From: Patiria miniata
Taxonomy: Eukaryota > Echinodermata > Asteroidea > Valvatida > Asterinidae
Direction of reading: 5' to 3'
Length of the DNA stretch: 64,000 nucleotides
Assembly: GCF_015706575.1 (NCBI RefSeq)
Contig: NW_024037063.1
Coordinates: 15,314,927-15,378,926, forward strand
Shown here: piece by piece, positions 59,283-64,000 of the stretch
Numbering within the stretch: position 1 is the first letter of the stretch
How the letters are laid out: each line of letters begins with the position of its first letter
Notes under the pieces: model-generated
Seen by the model: only the letters and a program-made list of their open reading frames with translations
Databases searched by the model: none
Told to the model about the DNA's origin: nothing
Translations under genes and position numbers: made by a program

Positions 59283-60081
59283 CTCCTGATGGTACTTTGA
59301 TAGGGGTTTTTAATACGCTAGGCCTAGGCTAGACCCGTGAACGTGGCGTTGTATACAACGCCACGCTGTTGTGTATTTTTGAACCTAGCGAAATCGATCC
59401 GCCATACATAATTCTGTATGCATGTTGAGTACTCACCTAGAAATCTAAATTTGCCCGTCCGATTGTTCAGGCTGTGTAATGTCGACGAAATTTGCCATCA
59501 ATAAAGACCGATACGAACGTGTAGAAATTAGATTTTAACCCGACAAGTGACCCTGACAAATGACCCCGGACGAGTCGCTTGGACAGATTGACGGCTGTTT
59601 CATGTCGCAAACCCAAGAAAAAAAAAAACCCCGCACCCAATTGGCTGCTCGGCTCATCTCGTGTACGTGTGCGCACACGCACGTGGGCGCACGTGCGCCC
59701 GCGTGCGGTGCGGTGAGAGAGGAAAGGACTTGAAACTTGTCTAAAACGATGTCTCTTTTAGCTGAGACAGTTAACAGCCGTCGAATCATACGAAACAGGA
59801 CAGTACAATAAAACACAATGCGCATGCGTCAGTTGGGAGAAAATGGCAGCTAGCAGGACTTCATAAACCGGGGCCAGAATTTTCCTCAAATTTTGTCAAA
59901 TGCAAGTTTTGACGTACAAACAGATTTCAAGATAGCTTCATATGTGAGTACTTATTACATTGACAAAATAACGTCCAGTGTGTGTAACGGAGGGAGTCAG
60001 AGGGACAATTTCGCCAGGTTCGAAAATACAACAGCGTGGCGTAGTTTACAAGCTACGTTCACGGGTCTAGGCCTAGGCCTA
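59283..60081. other. Gene-free stretch with CpG/GT-rich patch
   Basis: A purine-pyrimidine alternating segment lies at about 59660-59715 (CGTGTGCGCACACGCACGTG and similar). ATGGCAGC at about 59843 opens only a 7-codon ORF. No supported exon. Confidence 0.4.
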
Positions 60082-61019
60082 CAGTCGTTTTCCTAGTTCC
60101 GGATTTTTCCTAGTTCCGGATCGCTTCAAACGGCCCCTACTTCTTTTTGATTAGTCTCCAATAAACAAAATTCTGATGGAGTGCATGTTGAAAAGAAAAA
60201 TGTAAGCTTCTTGATACCCAAAGATCTTTTCGATAAAATCTTTAGAAAAGGAATTTTGGCCAGATTTCCGACTTGCACTCCGATATGTTTGGACGGTTTA
60301 AAGAAAATCACGGGAGCTGCGAATCGACGATAAATTTTCTCCTCGGTATATCTCTCGTACTGTGTGGTTTCGAACTTTTTTTTTTTTCATTCACTACAAT
60401 TGTATAAATTCTTCCATCGAATCTTTGTTCAATCAAAATAAGTTGTAGCGTCTCTAATATTTGAAAATTCGCCAAGGAATGACCGTATGCTTTTGCCTAG
60501 TTCCGGTTCGCGCGCGCACTTATGACCCAACTACATGCGCATTAATCGATTTTGTGTGACGTATTCTGCTGGGTCAAAGATTTTTGGTCCGTGCGTGAGT
60601 TCGAGCCGTTGTGCTGCAGACAAAAGTTTCAAAATCATTTATCTTTTTTCTCTTTTTAAAATTTGCTGGAATTCTCTTGCATGAACTATTTTTGGATAAT
60701 GAAATTATACTTTATCAGAAAATATGTTTGATTCGGTTGGTTCTGGTTAAAAAGGGATTTTCTCGCGTGATTTTTTTTTTGCATGAAGCAGTTTTGATCG
60801 ATTCGGAACTGATGGAACTGATCCGGAACTAGGAAAAGTGATGTCGGCACTTTTGACGTCGTAAAATCAAAATGAAAAGAGCTTAAATTTTGAAAATTAT
60901 TTCGTGGTCTCTCCATCACTCAAGGTAAACTTTTTAATCAATGTCACTTGAATTCGTGGAGTAGTTGAGCCGAAATCAGCCTGAATGATGTTTGCTATCC
61001 GGAACTAGGAAAACGACTG
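60082..61019. mobile_element. 938-bp TIR element
   Basis: A 23-bp perfect terminal inverted repeat starts CAGTCGTTTTCCTAGTTCCG (60082) and ends at 61019. Internal copies of CCTAGTTCCGG or its complement occur at about 60107, 60498 and 60823. No transposase ORF, so non-autonomous. Confidence 0.8.
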
Positions 61020-61354
61020 AATTCTGTGCATGTTAAATTTCTCCCTTTTTAATACATGTTCCACCCACATTGCCATTTTTATAGCTTTGTCCCCCTCCAG
61101 ATGGTGGAATTTTCCCTTTTTACCTTGCCAGGCCCTTTCAGGGTTCCCCCCCCCCTGCTCCTACGCCTGAGTCCTAGGTCCCCCCCCCCCCCCTTCTTCC
61201 TTTTTACATTGGTGTATGTACATGTACATGTACATGTATCATTGTATGTGTGCCGAATTTGTCCATGATGTCTGACATTTTGTGTGTGATAATGAACAAA
61301 ATGTAGGTGTTTTTATTTATAAATAAATGTAATTTCTTAACCCTAACCCACCTC

Positions 61355-61745
61355 ACTCCTCCAAAATCCTCCTGGCGGTTTTGGAGGATTCTAGAGGATT
61401 GAGGATGAATCGTGATTGAATCAAATGAGGGTTCTGGAGGATTGAGGATGAATGGTGATTGAAGCACATGAGGATTTTGGAGGATTGAGGATGAATGGTG
61501 AATGAAGCACAAGAGGATTTTGGAGGATTGAGGATGAATGCATTTTGAGGCAGGACTGTCTGATGATTTTGAAGGATTTGGCGTTGGTTATCCTTCATTT
61601 AAACACGAGTGCAAAGTTTTGGGATAAGGAGGATTTTGGAGGATTGAGGATGAATGCATTTTGAGGCAGGACTGTCTGACAATTTTGAAAAATTTTGAAA
61701 AAAAGAGTTGAAAATTTTTTGAGGATTTTGGAGGATTGAGGATGG
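61355..61745. repeat. Minisatellite with GGATTTTGGAGGATTGAGGA core
   Basis: At least seven copies of TTTTGGAGGATTGAGGATGA at about 40-bp or longer spacing, some with added blocks ('gcattttgaggcaggactg' twice). It is bordered by CCCTAACCC (61341) and GGGTTAGGG (about 61769), which are inverse of each other. Confidence 0.85.
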
Positions 61746-61912
61746 TTGTAAGCAACAAGGGCCTAGGGGGTTAGGGTTTTAATGTTCTTATTGTATCACT
61801 GATGTGAACAACATTTTTTGGTATTTCAATATAACTGTTGAGTCCAACAAAATGCTAAATTTGTGTGACATATGGACACTATTGTACAGAAATCAGCCAG
61901 GGTCAGGAAAAC

Positions 61913-62356
61913 GGCAATCGTGAAGTGTAGGTCCTCTGTATGTTTTGATCAAATTAGAGTCAAAAATTAATTGCTAAAAAATCACCTTAACAATCAAAAG
62001 CGGACTTTTCTCACTTCTAATGACACCTATTTTGCAATTTTAAACAGATTCTTGGGGAAGAAATCACGATTTTCCTGCGCGGTTTGTGCCTTGCGATTCA
62101 GCGCGCCGTGCATGCTCACGGTACATCGTGCGGTGATCGCCATCTTTATTTTCGGGTCGCGTGTTGTCACCGCGCTGTCATCGTCATTTTACCCCCAAAT
62201 TTCCGTCAAAAATGAAAACCTTGCCCTCTATCTATGACATACTTGTTTATTGAGAATGTCCCAATTGGTTTGGTCATGTTGGTAGGTCCCTATAATTTTT
62301 AAGTGGATTTTGTTCCCTCGTTATATAGGAACCGGGCCCTACACTTCACGATTGCC
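61913..62356. mobile_element. 444-bp TIR element
   Basis: GGCAATCGTGAAGTGTAGG (61913-61931) is inverted at 62338-62356. The word AGGAAAACGGCAATCGTGA appears on both sides (61906 and 62356), an extended flanking duplication. Confidence 0.65.
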
Positions 62357-62394
62357 AGGAAAACGGCAATCGTGACAGACTCGTGTAGTGTATG

Positions 62395-62566
62395 AGCTCC
62401 GTGCGCCACCGAAAGAGGGCGCACTTTTACCTAGCAATGACGTCCCATGGGCGGGACATTTTGCTGGTTGACACGCACCATTCCTCGTGTGTGATGCACG
62501 TACACCATGGGATTTGTACAATATACACGCAGTGGCCGCGCTTCGCAGAAAATGTAGTCAGGCAAG
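62395..62566 (+). promoter_or_regulatory. Candidate TATA-less promoter
   Basis: A GC-richer segment with GAGGGCGCAC, TGACGTCC (CRE-like) and GGGCGGGAC (GC box), ending in the YY1-type CAAGATGGCG at the proposed start codon. Confidence 0.35.
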
Positions 62567-62607
62567 ATGGCGTCCGTCGATCACCCCCAACTGTGCTTCC
62601 TTTGCCA
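62567..62607 (+). CDS. Candidate first coding exon, YY1-type start
   Basis: ATG at 62567 in CAAGATGGCG. Encodes MASVDHPQLCFLC and reaches a GTGAGG donor at 62608 in phase 2. Two cysteines spaced CFLC could begin a zinc-binding domain completed by later exons; this is speculation. The next exon probably lies beyond the window or was not recognised. Confidence 0.4.
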
Positions 62608-62689
62608 GTGAGGGGGTACTTGTGAACGGAGCGGATAGGGCCCCTGTTTAGTTTCGATCAAATTAGAGTCAAGGTAGCCCCCAGACAGG

Positions 62690-63130
62690 GCTCTGGAGTG
62701 CTCTGAAACGTGCAAAACTAAATCAGGCCCACTTTACTGAGTTTACTCACAGTTTAGTCAGCAAATTTCTCAAAAATTCCACTGGGGCAAAGAAAATGTC
62801 CTCAGTATTTCACCAACCAAGTTTGCAGACTCAATTCAATTTTTAAAGGAGACTTTTCTTCAATATTTTGCACATGTATGAGAGGGAAGTCAATTGATTT
62901 CAAAATGGGGCTAAAGACTTGACTGGTACATGTCCAACCATGATCCAACTATTTGAAAAGACTGACCTCTTCATTCAGTGTCATTAGTCTGGTGGCTTGA
63001 CTATGGAGAAATGTGTAGTAAATTGAGACTAGTTCCCGGTTCATACCACATGTTTCTTAAAATCTTTTGGCATGGTTGATTGATGCACTACTGAAGCTGT
63101 GTTGGACTGGTTGTTTTAGGTGCCAGTCTA
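62690..63130. repeat. Dispersed repeat, copy with unoccupied insertion site
   Basis: Inverted relative to 6010-6915. At about 63093-63101 (CTTCAGTA region, read on the other strand) the sequence is continuous, where the 6-kb copy has the 487-bp element and its 9-bp duplication. Confidence 0.8.
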
Positions 63131-63585
63131 TTTTCTTGTATTGCATGTTTTTAATACCTTAAGTTTTGGGACTCTCATACACAATTTTATTGAGAGTCCC
63201 AAATTTTCAGACTAGGTAGCCCCATAAATGTGGCCTATTTACTGGACTACCTCCGTAAATAAACAGAGGTAGTCCAGTAAATAGGCCAAATTTATTACTC
63301 CTAGAACTAGTATGATGAAATGCATAAGCGAAGTCTCATAGACACAGAACCCCGCAAAATTGTTTGCAGCACGGAACACCAATTAAGTACAAAAACATCC
63401 ATCAAAACAGAGACATTTCTCACAGAACCGCTGCACAGTTCGCCCCTAAACTTCCTACAATACCTCATGACATATTCACGTTATGTGCGCCTAACAAACA
63501 TCGCTGGATTCTGTCTGTTTTTAGGCAAAAATGCTGAAAAATATGCCCTTTCCGCACTGAGCTAATCTGACACTTAAAACGTGCA

Positions 63586-63765
63586 CACAGAGATTATGAT
63601 CGCTCGATGATTTTCGGCTCGCTCGGAGCGTGCCGTGGGGGGGGGGGGGTACAGTACATGCAAACTGATAGTATGCGCATGCGTACAAGTGCAAGTACCG
63701 TACCCCCCACGGTGCGCTCCGATCGAGGGAACCGAAAATCATCGATCGATCACAATCTCTGCGTG
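63586..63765. mobile_element. 180-bp MITE
   Basis: CACAGAGATTATGATCGCTC with GATGATTTTCGG on the left pairs with CCGAAAATCATCGATCGATC and following sequence on the right. The centre has a G run (63637-63648) and its C-rich partner. It lies directly next to the palindromic family copy at 63775-64000. Confidence 0.75.
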
Positions 63766-63774
63766 AACAATTTT

Positions 63775-64000
63775 CGTGAAATTTCATGTTGAAATTTTGA
63801 TACGCAAACGTGTGCAAATGAATCTGGAAATTTCACGAAAAATAGACATCTGAAAAAGGCAGCAGTTTCTGATTAGCCTATAGAGGGTGAGTATGCTTCT
63901 AAAGCAAAAATAAACTTCAAACTAAGCCTAAATGTGAAAATCCAAATTTGACAAAGTTCAACATGTTTTTGTACATTGGTGGAAGTGTGGCTTTTATTTA
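63775..64000. mobile_element. Partial copy of the 579-bp palindromic family
   Basis: It matches the right half of 58704-59282 ('gaaatttcatgttgaaattt', 'gacatctgaaaaaggcagca', 'gggtgagtatgcttctaaag') and runs off the window end. Confidence 0.85.

Overview
This is a eukaryotic genomic window, most likely from a marine invertebrate deuterostome. The evidence is spliced genes with GT-AG introns, long non-coding stretches full of palindromic DNA transposons, scattered ACATGTAC palindromes and frequent AGGCCTA motifs. An echinoderm or other ambulacrarian would fit best, but the species cannot be fixed from the sequence. Only two genes can be reconstructed with confidence: a five-exon monocarboxylate-transporter-like (SLC16/MCT) gene on the + strand (11381-15145) and a four-exon UBL4A/Get5-type ubiquitin-like gene on the - strand (19848-23144). 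Each reads through only if one base (MCT) or two bases (UBL4A) missing from this assembly are assumed. A few isolated first exons are also proposed: a secreted Cys-rich peptide at 8304-8423 (-), and three short exons or small ORFs whose ATG lies inside a YY1-type AAGATGGCG motif (50892, 58486, 62567).

Layout. 1-11.3 kb is repeat-rich: a 180-bp tandem array, foldback elements, and a 487-bp TIR element whose unoccupied target site is preserved in a second repeat copy at 62.7-63.1 kb. 11.3-15.5 kb holds the MCT gene. 15.5-19.8 kb holds small inverted-repeat elements. 19.8-23.2 kb holds UBL4A, with several MITEs in its introns. A 500-bp N gap lies at 24330-24829. 26.4-28.1 kb holds old, diverged copies of the family that dominates the next section. 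28.2-29.7 and 48.1-49.0 kb are two halves of one 255-bp satellite array, split by an 18.4-kb insertion. 49-64 kb is again gene-poor. It contains foldback elements with visible target duplications, an inverted-repeat element with 20-bp GC-rich satellite arms around a broken Penelope-like reverse transcriptase fragment, and several other TIR elements.

The most striking structure is 29718-48087. Eleven related non-autonomous elements of Helentron/Helitron type lie here. Each has a left end made of CTAG, a hairpin and a short end tag, and a right end made of a palindrome carrying the same tag. Three tag types occur (i, ii, iii). The left ends run i, i, ii, iii, iii, iii, ii, ii, ii, ii, i. The right ends run in exactly reverse order, apart from one element (31805-34237) that closes on itself. 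The region therefore parses as balanced parentheses nested ten deep. Each newcomer sits in the A-rich tract just inside the right-terminal palindrome of its host. The family also carries many TGACGTCA (CRE-type) palindromes, a CTCF-like CGCTAGAGGGCGCTC core, and an ETS/E-box block, once or more per unit.
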